From Rugamonas rubra (GTDB taxonomy: Bacteria; Pseudomonadota; Gammaproteobacteria; Burkholderiales; Burkholderiaceae_D): 64,000 bases of DNA. A program made the position numbers and the translations under genes. Shown here piece after piece: positions 50,178 to 58,730 of this stretch (position 1 is the stretch's first letter; each line of letters begins with the position of its first letter). The notes under the pieces were generated by a model. The model did no database searches, was not told where the DNA came from, and saw only the letters and a program-made list of their open reading frames with translations. The stretch is taken from positions 186,001 to 250,000 of the forward strand of contig NZ_FOTW01000010.1 in assembly GCF_900114705.1 (NCBI RefSeq), given 5' to 3'.

Positions 50178-50432
50178 ATGAACTTACAAGAACAATTCCA
50201 GCAGGCCCAACTCGACTCGAAGAACCTGTCCGAGCGTCCGGACAACATGACCTTGCTGAAGATGTACGCGCTGTTCAAGCAGGCCTCGAGCGGCGACGCC
50301 AGCGGCGAGCGTCCCGGCTTCACCGACATGGTCGGCCGCGCCAAGTACGACGCCTGGGCCGCGCTGAAAGGCAATTCGACCGAGCAGGCGCAACAACAAT
50401 ACGTCGACCTGATCGAAGAACTGAAGGGCTAG
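50178..50432 (+). CDS. Acyl-CoA-binding protein
   Basis: An 84-residue cytoplasmic four-helix protein. The family core is MYALFKQASSGDASGERPGFTDMVGRAKYDAWAALKG, with the residues that bind the CoA head group (KQ, Y, K and W). ACBPs hold long-chain acyl-CoA and deliver it to acyltransferases. The start is supported by ATAGGAGCAATC. Adjacent to the WS/DGAT gene in divergent orientation and upstream of a convergent PHA-system gene. Confidence 0.93.
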   Translation: MNLQEQFQQAQLDSKNLSERPDNMTLLKMYALFKQASSGDASGERPGFTDMVGRAKYDAWAALKGNSTEQAQQQYVDLIEELKG

Positions 50433-50484
50433 GCAGCCCGAACGCGGCGGGCCTTGCGCCCGCCGCGGCAACACCCGCGCCGCC

Positions 50485-50766
50485 TCACGCGGCGCCGAAC
50501 ACCTTGCGCATGTTCTCCGCCACCTTGCTCTCGATCTTGCCCGAGAAGGCGCTGAACAGGAAGCCCAGCTTGATCTCCATCTGCGCCTGGTGCTTGTGCA
50601 AGGTCAGCGAGCCGGCCACGCCGCTGCGCTCGAAATGCAGCACATCGCCCTCCCACTTGCACTCCATATCGAACTCCGCCGCCATTTCCTCGGCGACCTT
50701 CTGCGCCGCCTCGCGCGCCTTCTTCGGCGTCAGCTGGTGGTCCTGCACAATGTTGATGTCAGCCAT
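50485..50766 (-). CDS. Polyhydroxyalkanoic acid system family protein
   Basis: A 93-residue protein that matches the small PHA-system family: MADINIVQDHQLTPKKAREAAQKVAEEMAAEFDMECKW, EGDVLHFERSGVAGSLTLHKHQAQMEIKLGFLFSAFSGKIESKVAENMRKVF is the remaining part, given here in outline. It is thought to be associated with PHA granules or their regulation, but the biochemical role is unproven. Start supported by GAAAGGATAGCCAG. Convergent with the ACBP gene, 52 nt apart. Confidence 0.82.
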   Translation of the reverse strand: MADINIVQDHQLTPKKAREAAQKVAEEMAAEFDMECKWEGDVLHFERSGVAGSLTLHKHQAQMEIKLGFLFSAFSGKIESKVAENMRKVFGAA

Positions 50767-50853
50767 CTGGCTATCCTTTCAAGTTTGAAACAGGCGCCAT
50801 GATGCCAGCTGGCCGGCCGGCGCGCCAGTGGCGCCGGCCGCCGCTACTGCTGC

Positions 50854-51016
50854 CTAGTGTCCTGAATTGCTAGTTCGTTGAGCCATAAATATGGCGAAAT
50901 CGGCCTGAGACAAGGAACAAAGCACAGCAAGGCCGGGGCCTTGCGCGCATTTGTGACGCAGTATCAGGACGATTCTCGTCATATTTATTCAACGAATCTG
51001 CAATTCAGGACACTAG
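50854..51016. mobile_element. MITE-like element with 28 bp inverted ends and CTAG borders
   Basis: 163 bp bounded by CTAG on both sides. The first 28 bp (CTAGTGTCCTGAATTGC then TAG then TTCGTTGA) and the last 28 bp are inverted repeats, 25 of 28 identical. The interior has no gene but has two smaller hairpins, GCCATA-AA-TATGGC (50882-50895) and GCAAGGCC-GG-GGCCTTGC (50927-50944). Terminal TGT...ACA and a 4 bp CTAG duplication fit a non-autonomous derivative of an IS that targets CTAG-like sites; no transposase is in the window. The right border provides the stop codon of the nhaD-like gene. Confidence 0.75.
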
Positions 51017-52326
51017 TGCGCCATCGGCTCCGGATGCCAGCCCAGCAGGGCCAGCATGACGGCGAAGCCGAGCACATAGGCCAGCGGCACGTGCCAGCCA
51101 TGGCGCAGCCACTGTGCCACCGAGCGCGACTCCGGATACATGCCGCTCAGCGCCACCCCGGCCGAGGAGCCGAACCAGATCATCGAGCCGCCGAAGCCCA
51201 CCGCGTAGGCCAGGAAGCCCCAGTCGAAGCCGCCCTGCTTGAGCGCCAGCGCGGTCAGCGGGATGTTGTCGAACACCGCCGAGACGAAGCCGATGCCCAG
51301 CGCGATCGGCCAGGAGGCCGGCGGCAGCGCCTCGACCGGCATCAGCGAGGCCGACCAGACCAGCGCCAACAGGAACACCGCGCCGCGCAGCGCGCCCGGC
51401 AGCTCGTGCCAGTCGGGCCGGCGCACCAGGCCGCTGAGCAGGATCGCCAACCAGACCGCCGCGCCGAGGAAGGGGAACAGTCCGCTGGCGGCGGCATAGC
51501 GGGTGTTGAGCAGCACGTTGGCGCCGATCGTCAGGGCCAGGATGAAGGCGACGATGCCGACCCGCAGCCAGTCGACCCGCACGCCGTCCGGCGCGTCCTT
51601 GACGATCGGGCTGTAGGCGTGCTGCTGGCGCGCCGCCGGCACCGCGCACACCAGCAGCGCCACGCCGGCCGCCACGTAGGCGTGCAGCACCTGGCCCGGC
51701 GCCACGCCGGCCAGCCACATCATGGTGGTGGTGGTGTCGCCGACCACGCTGCCGGCGCCGCCGGCGTTGGAGGCGGCGACGATGCCGGCCAGGTAGCCGA
51801 TGTGCACCTTGTTGCGGAACACGCTGCGGGCGATGGTGCCGCCGATGATGGCGGCGGCGATGTTGTCGAGGAAACTGGAGATGAAGAACACCAGCACCAG
51901 CAGCACCAGCGGCCCCTTCCAGTCGTCCGGCATGTAGTGCGGCAGCACGGCCGGAATGTGGCTGCGCTCGAAGTGGCGCGCCAGCAGCGCGAAGCCGAGC
52001 AGCAGCGCCAGCAGGTTGGCCAGGCCGACCCACTCGTGGCCGGCGTGGCCGAGCAGGCCGGCCAGCCCGGCGCCCTCGCCGAACGGCGCCCACAGCAGCT
52101 TGTAGACGGTGATCGCCAAGGCGCCCCACAGCGCCGTCAGCATGGTGCTGACGTGGCTGAAGGCGACCATGCCGAGCACGCCGGCGAACAACAGGAACTC
52201 GAGCGGCACGCCGGCCAGCGCCGGGCCGGCGGTGGCGGCCGGGACGGTGGCGGCGAGATTGGCGGCGGCCGGGCCGGCCAGGCCTGACAACAGTAATAGC
52301 AACAGCGGCGGGGTGAAACGGGGCAT
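51013..52326 (-). CDS. nhaD: NhaD-type Na+/H+ antiporter
   Basis: A 437-residue inner-membrane antiporter of the ion transporter superfamily. A cleavable N-terminal hydrophobic segment (LLLLLLSGLAGPAAANLA) precedes about 12 membrane helices with two repeat signatures, SSFLDNIAAAIIGGTIA and SAVFDNIPLTALALKQGG, and AASNAGGAGSVVGDTTTTMMW, typical of NhaD/ArsB-like carriers. MPRFTPP at 52326 is preferred because GGAG precedes it. The C-terminus is WHPEPMAH and its TAG is the CTAG border of the MITE, so the natural C-terminus may have been altered by insertion. Confidence 0.88.
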   Translation of the reverse strand: MPRFTPPLLLLLLSGLAGPAAANLAATVPAATAGPALAGVPLEFLLFAGVLGMVAFSHVSTMLTALWGALAITVYKLLWAPFGEGAGLAGLLGHAGHEWVGLANLLALLLGFALLARHFERSHIPAVLPHYMPDDWKGPLVLLVLVFFISSFLDNIAAAIIGGTIARSVFRNKVHIGYLAGIVAASNAGGAGSVVGDTTTTMMWLAGVAPGQVLHAYVAAGVALLVCAVPAARQQHAYSPIVKDAPDGVRVDWLRVGIVAFILALTIGANVLLNTRYAAASGLFPFLGAAVWLAILLSGLVRRPDWHELPGALRGAVFLLALVWSASLMPVEALPPASWPIALGIGFVSAVFDNIPLTALALKQGGFDWGFLAYAVGFGGSMIWFGSSAGVALSGMYPESRSVAQWLRHGWHVPLAYVLGFAVMLALLGWHPEPMAH

Positions 52327-52578
52327 GGCATCTCCGGGAAACGTATCCGGCACCGCCGACTTCGGACGGCGCGGAATTTTATTGTGAAATGGATTCTAGC
52401 GCATCGCCAACCGCGCGCCGCCGGCGCCGATCTTTGCGCCGCGTCAAACGGGGCGCCCCGCCCCGGCGCGACCATGCTCTTGAACCGGCGCGCCGAGGCG
52501 GCGCCCGGCGGCGCGCCGGCCCGCTGCCGCCGACGCCGGCCGCCCCCAAGCGCAGCAGCATCCATCGGGAGATTCATC

Positions 52579-54051
52579 ATGGACCAAAAAGTCATCGTGC
52601 CGGTCGAGGCGGTGCCGACCAAGTGCGCCGCGCTGCCGGTCGGCTACGTCCCCACGCCGTCGGCGTCCTACCGCCAGCACCGCAAGGCGGCCCAGCTGAC
52701 CCAGGAGCCGGCGGCGCCGCGCCTGAAGGAGGCGGCGCTGTACCCGCCCGGCTCGCGCGTGCTGATCTGGAAACAGGACCCCGCCGTCAGCGAAATGGGC
52801 ACGCGCAAGTCCTACCTGCCCGGCATCATCCTCGAGGGGCCGCGCGACGCCCGCATCGTCAGCGGCAAGCCCGGCATCGCGGCGGTCAGCCCGAACACCT
52901 TCGGCGACTTCATCCTCTCGCCCAACACCGACCAGTTCGACGCCGTGCACACCTTCGCCATCGTGCGCCAGACCTTGACCATGTACCAGCGCGCGCTGGC
53001 CAGCAACGGCGCCGAGGCGCCCCTGCCGTGGCAGTGGAACGGCGCGCACAACACCGCCCCGCTGCAGGTCTACCCGCACGGCCTGCCCAACGTGATGAAC
53101 GCCTACTACAGCCGCTCCGACCGGGCGCTCAAGTTCGGCGACTTCGTGCCCAGCGGCGCCGGCGAGCGCATGTACACCTGCCGCTCGCTCGACATCGTCT
53201 CGCACGAGGCCGGCCACGCCGTGCTCGACGGCCTCAAGCCGAAGTGGCTGCTCAGCAGCAATCCGCCGCAGACCGGCGGCCTGCACGAATCCTTCGGCGA
53301 CCTGACGGCGATCTTCCTGACCCTGTCCCAGTTCGACCAGGTCGAGGCGGTGATCGCCCAGACCAAGGCCGACCTGCACGACAAGACCTTCCTGGCCGAC
53401 ATGGCCGAGCAGTTCGGCCTGGCGCTGGGCCGCCCCAACGGCCTGCGCAACGCCGACAACGACCTCAAGCTGTCCGAGGTGGGCAACGAGGTGCACGCCA
53501 TCTCGCAGGTGTTCACCGGCGCCATCTACGACATCCTGGCCGATATCTTCGCCTTCGAGCGCGGCCCCAACATGCGCGACGACGCCATGGTGCTGCACAG
53601 CGCCGCCGAGTACCTGCGCGGCCTGGTGCTGCGCGCGCTGATCGCCGCGCCCGACAGCGGCGCCACCTTCGCCGACGTGGCCAACCAGATGCTGAAGATC
53701 GCCGCCGCCGACCAACGCCCGGTCGAGTACCGCAACTTCATCCGCAACCGCTTCACGCTGCGCGAGGTGGTGCTGGCGACGGTGGCGCCCGGCGTCAACC
53801 ACGACGCCGCGCTGACCCTGGCACCCAACATCGTCGACCAGGCGGGCGCGCCCCAGGACCGCCGCGCCTGCTGCGGCACCATGAACCACGCCGACTACGC
53901 CGGCGTCGAGGACGTGCTCGAGGAGGAGCGCCAGCGCCTGGCCTCCTGGTGCCGCGACTACGGTTGCGGCGGCGGCGGCGGCGGCAACGGCAACGGCAAC
54001 TGGCGCGAACCGGCCAGCGCCGAGGAGCTGGGCCTGACCACCAACAAATGA
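52579..54051 (+). CDS. M4-like (thermolysin-fold) zinc metalloprotease
   Basis: A 490-residue gluzincin. The zinc-binding motif SHEAGHAVLD has His209, catalytic Glu210 and His213. A third ligand Glu237 in GGLHESFGDLTAIF lies 24 residues on, as in the thermolysin family, and His306 (GNEVHAISQVFTGAIYDIL) is placed like the transition-state His of M4 enzymes. No signal peptide is visible, a trait shared with protealysin-like M4 proteases. A Gly-rich stretch (GCGGGGGGNGNGNW) precedes the C-terminus. ATG 52579 follows GGGAG. The next gene, 103 nt downstream, looks like its inhibitor. Confidence 0.8.
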   Translation: MDQKVIVPVEAVPTKCAALPVGYVPTPSASYRQHRKAAQLTQEPAAPRLKEAALYPPGSRVLIWKQDPAVSEMGTRKSYLPGIILEGPRDARIVSGKPGIAAVSPNTFGDFILSPNTDQFDAVHTFAIVRQTLTMYQRALASNGAEAPLPWQWNGAHNTAPLQVYPHGLPNVMNAYYSRSDRALKFGDFVPSGAGERMYTCRSLDIVSHEAGHAVLDGLKPKWLLSSNPPQTGGLHESFGDLTAIFLTLSQFDQVEAVIAQTKADLHDKTFLADMAEQFGLALGRPNGLRNADNDLKLSEVGNEVHAISQVFTGAIYDILADIFAFERGPNMRDDAMVLHSAAEYLRGLVLRALIAAPDSGATFADVANQMLKIAAADQRPVEYRNFIRNRFTLREVVLATVAPGVNHDAALTLAPNIVDQAGAPQDRRACCGTMNHADYAGVEDVLEEERQRLASWCRDYGCGGGGGGNGNGNWREPASAEELGLTTNK

Positions 54052-54154
54052 GGCGCCCCGCCTTGGCGCGCCGCCTTGGCGCCCCGCCTTGGCGCACCGG
54101 GGCGGGCCTTCCTCCGCAGGCGGGCTCGACCAACAACACCACAAGGGGAACAAG

Positions 54155-54439
54155 ATGAAAATTAGCGCCACCTCCAGCGGCGGCTACGCCGGCCTGGTCC
54201 AACACCTCGAGGTCGACACCGACAGCGGCCCGGCCGGCAAGGCCTTGGAACAAGCCCTGAAGGCGCACAACTATTTCGCCGCGGCGCCGTCCGCCGCGCC
54301 GATCGGCGCCGACCTGTTGCGCTGGACCCTCACCTTCGACGACGCCGGCCAGCAGCGCAGCGTCAGCTTCGTCGAGGACGGCCAACCCGCCAACGCCCCC
54401 TGGCAGGAGCTGCTGGCGCAGATCCGCGCCGCCGCCTGA
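54155..54439 (+). CDS. Emfourin-like protease inhibitor
   Basis: A 94-residue cytoplasmic protein that begins MKISATSSGGYAGL. It has the emfourin pattern: N-terminal beta strand MKI then GG, a stretch of acidic and hydrophobic residues (VDTDSGPAGKALEQALKAH), a RWTLTFDDAGQQRSVSFVEDG hairpin and a short C-terminal helix (WQELLAQIRAAA). Emfourins are slow-tight-binding inhibitors of M4 metalloproteases and are encoded next to them. Directly downstream of the M4-like gene with its own ribosome site (AAGGGGAACAAG), so the pair reads as enzyme plus inhibitor. Assignment is by pattern and context. Confidence 0.72.
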   Translation: MKISATSSGGYAGLVQHLEVDTDSGPAGKALEQALKAHNYFAAAPSAAPIGADLLRWTLTFDDAGQQRSVSFVEDGQPANAPWQELLAQIRAAA

Positions 54440-54490
54440 GGCGCCGCCCAGGCCGCCGCGCACGACGTGATACGGAGCATAAACGAATTT

Positions 54491-54513
54491 GCTTATATGT
54501 ATTGTATATAAGC
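54491..54513. promoter_or_regulatory. Palindromic operator-like sequence upstream of fdxA
   Basis: GCTTATAT-GTATTGT-ATATAAGC, 8 bp perfect arms, in an AT-rich island 110 bp before the fdxA start. No known regulator is assigned. Confidence 0.5.
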
Positions 54514-54622
54514 CCAATTTGTGAGAAGCAGCGAATTACCTTAAAATACAGTGCTTTGCGGAAGTGCGCATGCCGCCAACGCGCCGCTGACGCCGCAGCA
54601 CACCAACATTGATAGGACTGTT

Positions 54623-54946
54623 ATGACCCACGTTGTCACCGAATCTTGCATCAGCTGTCGTTACACCGATTGCGTCGATGTCTGCCCGGTAGATTGTTTC
54701 CGCGAAGGCCCGAACTTCCTGGCGATCGACCCCGACGAATGCATCGACTGCGCCGTCTGCGTGGCCGAGTGCCCCGTCAATGCCATCTTCGCCGAGGAGG
54801 ACGTGCCGTCCGACCAGCAGGCCTTCATCAAGATCAACGTCGACCTCGCGCGCAACTGGCCTTCGATCACCAAGACCAAGGCGGCCCTGCCGGAAGCCGA
54901 GGAGTTCAAGGACGTCAAGAGCAAGCTGCAACTGCTGGTACGTTAA
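54623..54946 (+). CDS. fdxA: Ferredoxin FdxA, 7Fe type
   Basis: A 107-residue cytoplasmic electron carrier. [26 protein letters not shown] and the second motif [17 protein letters not shown] hold the cysteines for one [3Fe-4S] and one [4Fe-4S] cluster, with the CxxC...CP spacing of the FdxA family. The C-terminal half ([24 protein letters not shown]) is family-typical. ATG 54623 is the family start; 24 in-frame codons upstream are rejected. The ferredoxin-NADP reductase gene follows 144 nt downstream and probably works with it. Confidence 0.96.
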   Translation: MTHVVTESCISCRYTDCVDVCPVDCFREGPNFLAIDPDECIDCAVCVAECPVNAIFAEEDVPSDQQAFIKINVDLARNWPSITKTKAALPEAEEFKDVKSKLQLLVR

Positions 54947-55090
54947 GACAGACAGCGCCCCCACCGCCCGCCCGGCCAGCCCGGCTGGCGGACCGCATTC
55001 CGACGCCCCTCTCTCTTCGAGTTCCGCGCGCCACGCGCGGGCCTGTCTCATTGTTGCCAAACCAATATTGAAACCACAGGAAAGCATCGT

Positions 55091-56164
55091 ATGAATAGCG
55101 CAACCACGTCCCCCACAACCGGCCTCATCGAAGCCGACGCCGTCATCATCGGCGCCGGCCCGGTCGGCCTGTTCCAAGTGTTCGAACTGGGCCTGCTCGA
55201 AATCAAGGCCCACGTCATCGACTCGCTGGCGGCGGTGGGCGGGCAATGCGTCGAGCTGTATCCGGACAAGCCGATCTACGACATCCCCGCCGTGCCCTCC
55301 TGCACCGGCCAGGAGCTGACCGACAACCTGCTCAAGCAGATCGCCCCGTTCAACCCGACCTTCCACCTGGGCCAGGAAGTGACCGTGGTCGAACGCCGCG
55401 ACGACGGCCGCTTCAACGTCGAAACCAGCGCCGGCACCCGCTTCGTCACCAAGACCATCTTCATCGCCGCCGGCGTCGGCTCCTTCCAGGCGCGCACGCT
55501 GAAGGTCGACGGCATCGACGCCTTCGACAACAGCCAGCTGTTCTACCGCGTCAAGGACCCCGCCCTGTTCGAGGGCAAGAACCTGGTCATCTGCGGCGGC
55601 GGCGACTCGGCGCTGGACTGGGCCCTGAACTTCGTCGGCAAGGCCGAATCGGTGGTGCTGCTGCACCGCCGCGAGGACTTCCGCGCCGCGCCCGCCTCGG
55701 TGGCGAAAATGAAGGCCCTGTGCGACGACTACGAGATGCAGTTGTTGATCGGCCAGGCCAGCGGCTTCGAGGTCGACGCCGCCGGCAAACTGAACCACCT
55801 GAAGGTCACCGCCCTCGACGGCGTGACCCGCCGCGTACCGCTCGACATGCTGCTGGTGTTCTACGGCCTGACGCCCAAGCTCGGCCCGATCGCCGACTGG
55901 GGCCTGGACATCGAACGGCGCCAGCTCAAGGTGCAGAGCACCGAGAAGTTCGAGACCAACGTGCCCGGCATCTTCGCCGTCGGCGACATCAACACCTATC
56001 CGGGCAAGAAGAAGCTGATCCTGTCGGGCTTCCACGAGGCCGCCCTGGCCGCCTTCGGCGCCGCGCCCTACATCTTCCCGGACAAGAAGATCCACATGCA
56101 ATACACCACCACCTCGCCCAAGTTGCACAAGGTGCTGGGGGTGGAAAGCCCGGTCTTCGACTAA
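55091..56164 (+). CDS. Ferredoxin--NADP+ reductase, TrxR-like type 2
   Basis: A 357-residue flavoenzyme of the thioredoxin-reductase-like FNR group. FAD motif [18 protein letters not shown] (about 17-34), NADPH motif [15 protein letters not shown] (about 164-178), and [26 protein letters not shown] near the end for the FAD tail. It lacks the CxxC redox pair of thioredoxin reductase, as expected for FNR. Moves electrons between NADPH and ferredoxin, and its neighbour fdxA is a likely partner. Start supported by CAGGAAAGCATCGT. Confidence 0.95.
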   Translation: MNSATTSPTTGLIEADAVIIGAGPVGLFQVFELGLLEIKAHVIDSLAAVGGQCVELYPDKPIYDIPAVPSCTGQELTDNLLKQIAPFNPTFHLGQEVTVVERRDDGRFNVETSAGTRFVTKTIFIAAGVGSFQARTLKVDGIDAFDNSQLFYRVKDPALFEGKNLVICGGGDSALDWALNFVGKAESVVLLHRREDFRAAPASVAKMKALCDDYEMQLLIGQASGFEVDAAGKLNHLKVTALDGVTRRVPLDMLLVFYGLTPKLGPIADWGLDIERRQLKVQSTEKFETNVPGIFAVGDINTYPGKKKLILSGFHEAALAAFGAAPYIFPDKKIHMQYTTTSPKLHKVLGVESPVFD

Positions 56165-56204
56165 ACAACGGCCCGCTCTACAACAAGCGGGTCTTGTCCT
56201 ACAC

Positions 56205-56232
56205 AAAAAGCAGCGGAAACGCTGCTTTTTTT
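56205..56232 (+). terminator. Terminator after the ferredoxin reductase gene
   Basis: AAAAAGCAGCG-GAAA-CGCTGCTTTTTTT, 11 bp stem with a GAAA tetraloop and T run. Confidence 0.92.
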
Positions 56233-56310
56233 CCGTCCGATACACTATCATCGTACTATGAAAACCGGGCAAAGCCGCATGCCTGCTTTCTCTCAAGTAT
56301 CCTAAAGTGC

Positions 56311-56338
56311 TTTACGTCACGAACAAATATCCTATAAT
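56311..56338 (+). promoter_or_regulatory. Promoter of phaZ
   Basis: TTTACG (56311-56316), 16 nt spacer, perfect TATAAT (56333-56338), about 59 nt before the start codon. Confidence 0.65.
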
Positions 56339-56396
56339 TGGTCTATGATGTAAGGCGTTGGTGCACCGCACCAAAAATTAATTGCCAGGACTACTT

Positions 56397-57632
56397 ATGC
56401 TCTACCAACTGCACGAAATGCAACGTTCGCTTCTGACGCCTCTCATGCAATGGGCCGACGCGTCGTCGAAGATGTTCACCAATCCTGTCTCCCCGCTGGC
56501 GCACACGCCGTTTTCGCAACGGATCGCCGCGGGTTACGAGCTGATGTACCGATTGGGCAAGGACTACGAAAAACCAGCCTTCGAGATCGACAGCGTCCAG
56601 GTCAACGGCCAGACGGTCGGCATCGTCGAGCACGTCGAGCTGACCAAGCCGTTCTGCCGCCTGCTGCACTTCCGCAAGGACCTGAGCGACAAGGAAACGC
56701 GCGCCCTCAAGCAGCCCAAGGTGCTGCTGGTGGCGCCGCTGTCGGGCCACCATTCAACGCTGCTGCGCGACACCGTGCGCGCGCTGTTGGCCGAACACGA
56801 CGTCTACGTCACCGACTGGACCGACGCCCGCATGGTGCCGATGACCGAAGGCGCCTTCCACCTCGACGACTACATCTTCTACGTGCAGGACTTCATCCGC
56901 CTGCTGGCGCCCGACCTGCACGTGATCTCGGTTTGCCAGCCGACGGTGCCGGTGTTGGCCGCCATCTCGCTGATGGCCACCGCCAAGGACCCGAAACTGC
57001 CGAAGACCATGACGATGATGGGCGGCCCGATCGATCCACGCAAATCGCCGACCCAGGTCAACAATCTGGCCACCGAGAAGAAGTTCTCCTGGTTCGAGAA
57101 CACCGTGATCTACGCGGTGCCGCCGAACTACCCGGCCTTCGGCCGCAAGGTCTACCCGGGCTTCCTGCAGCACGCCGGCTTCATCGCCATGAATCCGGGC
57201 CGCCACGCGCAGAGCCACCGCGAGTTCTACATGCACCTGGTGACCGGCGACGACGAGCCGGCGGAAGGCCACCGCAAGTTCTACGACGAGTACAACGCGG
57301 TGCTCGACATGCCGGCCGAGTACTATTTGGACACCATCAAGACCGTGTTCCAGGAGTTCAGCCTGCCCAAGGGCACCTGGATGGTCGGCGGCCAGCTGGT
57401 GCGGCCGCAGGACATCACCACGGTGGCCCTGTTCACCGTCGAGGGCGAGCTGGACGACATCTCCGGCGCCGGCCAGACCCAGGCCGCGCACGAGCTGTGC
57501 AGCGGCATCCCGGCGACTATGCAGCAGGACTTCGTCGCGCCCCAGGCCGGCCACTACGGCATCTTCTCCGGCCGCCGCTGGCGCGAGACGATCTGTCCGA
57601 AAATCGGCGAATTCATCAAGAAACACGGTTAA
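56397..57632 (+). CDS. phaZ: Intracellular polyhydroxybutyrate depolymerase
   Basis: A 411-residue alpha/beta-hydrolase-like enzyme without signal peptide. The nucleophile Cys180 is in ISVCQPTVPVLAA (lipase-box-like with Cys, as in Ralstonia PhaZ1). Asp in GELDDISGAGQT and His in QAGHYGIFSGRRWRE complete the triad. N-terminal MLYQLHEMQRSLLTPLMQWADASSKMF is typical of the family. It mobilises stored PHB in the cytoplasm. ATG 56397 has an AGGA site (CCAGGACTACTT). It has its own promoter and a strong terminator and is not in an operon. Confidence 0.94.
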   Translation: MLYQLHEMQRSLLTPLMQWADASSKMFTNPVSPLAHTPFSQRIAAGYELMYRLGKDYEKPAFEIDSVQVNGQTVGIVEHVELTKPFCRLLHFRKDLSDKETRALKQPKVLLVAPLSGHHSTLLRDTVRALLAEHDVYVTDWTDARMVPMTEGAFHLDDYIFYVQDFIRLLAPDLHVISVCQPTVPVLAAISLMATAKDPKLPKTMTMMGGPIDPRKSPTQVNNLATEKKFSWFENTVIYAVPPNYPAFGRKVYPGFLQHAGFIAMNPGRHAQSHREFYMHLVTGDDEPAEGHRKFYDEYNAVLDMPAEYYLDTIKTVFQEFSLPKGTWMVGGQLVRPQDITTVALFTVEGELDDISGAGQTQAAHELCSGIPATMQQDFVAPQAGHYGIFSGRRWRETICPKIGEFIKKHG

Positions 57633-57640
57633 ACGCCAAC

Positions 57641-57668
57641 AAAAAACGCTCTTCGGAGCGTTTTTTTT
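57641..57668. terminator. Bidirectional terminator between phaZ and the binding-protein gene
   Basis: AAAAAACGCTC-TTCG-GAGCGTTTTTTTT, between two convergent genes; both strands have a T tract. Confidence 0.92.
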
Positions 57669-57686
57669 CGTCCGTCCGCCGCCGGT

Positions 57687-58559
57687 TCAGGGCGCCATCA
57701 CGCGGCGCGCGTTGTCTTTCCAATAGGCCCGCTCGATCTTGCCCAGGTCGAACTCGCGCGCCGCCTCGTTGAAGGCTCTCTGCTGCGTCAGTCCCTGCTC
57801 GTCGCGCTTGAAGCAGACGTGCACCGAGCGCTCCTTGAACAGCGTGTCGATGCTGCCGATGCGGGCCGCCTCGGCGCGGCTGAAGCGGCGCGAGGCCAGC
57901 AGGTGTTGCAGCACGTGCCTTTCGACCACGATGGCGCCGACCCGTTGCTTGAGCAGCTTGCGCAGATTGGTCTCGTCGTTGACGCCCTCGTCCACCGTCA
58001 GCTCGCCGCGCTGGCGCATGGCGTCGAACTGCTCGCCGTTCGAATAGCCGGCCACCGTGCCGATGCGCAGCTTGTTCAAGCCGGCCAGGCTGGCCGCCGC
58101 CACCGGCGCCGACTTCAAAAAGGCCAGCACCGTCTGCGTGTTGCCGATCGACGAGGAAAAGTGACACAGCTGCTCGCGCTCGGGCGAGCGCCAGACCGCC
58201 AGGAAACCGGCGTAGCGGGGATGGTGCAGACCAAACTCCATGGTCCGCTTCCACGGGAAATACTCGATCTGCAACTGGACGCCAAGCCGCCCGTAGACCG
58301 CCTGCAGCAAGGCGCCGGACAGGCCGCTGTCGGGCAGGTCGGGGCCGATGAAGGGCGGCCAGTCCTCGGCGGCGAAACGGATCACGCGCAGCGGCGCCAC
58401 GCCGTCCGGGTGCGCCGCGCCGACCGGCTGGACGGCGCACAGCGCCAACCACAGCAGACAGCCGCCGGCCAGCCGCCGCCGCAGCGGCAACGCTTGGGAC
58501 GACGGCGGCGGCAAGCGCGACGGCGCAAGGGAACGAGTCCAGCGCAGGATTGGCAACAT
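57687..58559 (-). CDS. Periplasmic solute-binding protein (SBP family 3-like)
   Basis: A 290-residue exported protein. After a basic N-terminus, the hydrophobic signal [21 protein letters not shown] (about 31-50) leads to [35 protein letters not shown], the typical start of amino-acid-type binding domains. [15 protein letters not shown] and [16 protein letters not shown] belong to the second lobe. No ABC permease is nearby, so it could feed a sensor or an unlinked transporter. The start is uncertain between 58559 and 58601; 58559 is chosen because the signal peptide then begins sooner. Confidence 0.83.
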   Translation of the reverse strand: MLPILRWTRSLAPSRLPPPSSQALPLRRRLAGGCLLWLALCAVQPVGAAHPDGVAPLRVIRFAAEDWPPFIGPDLPDSGLSGALLQAVYGRLGVQLQIEYFPWKRTMEFGLHHPRYAGFLAVWRSPEREQLCHFSSSIGNTQTVLAFLKSAPVAAASLAGLNKLRIGTVAGYSNGEQFDAMRQRGELTVDEGVNDETNLRKLLKQRVGAIVVERHVLQHLLASRRFSRAEAARIGSIDTLFKERSVHVCFKRDEQGLTQQRAFNEAAREFDLGKIERAYWKDNARRVMAP

Positions 58560-58730
58560 GGCGACTACCGGATTGAACGCGACACTACTATCCTCGCACA
58601 AAACAAAATGTTCGCAAACTTAATTATGGGCAATACTGTTTTCCTGCTATCAGGCCGCGGGCGACAAGGTTTTTCGGCCCGCGCCGCGCAGATATCGGAT
58701 AATGACGCTTTCCCGTTTTTGAAGCTGACC

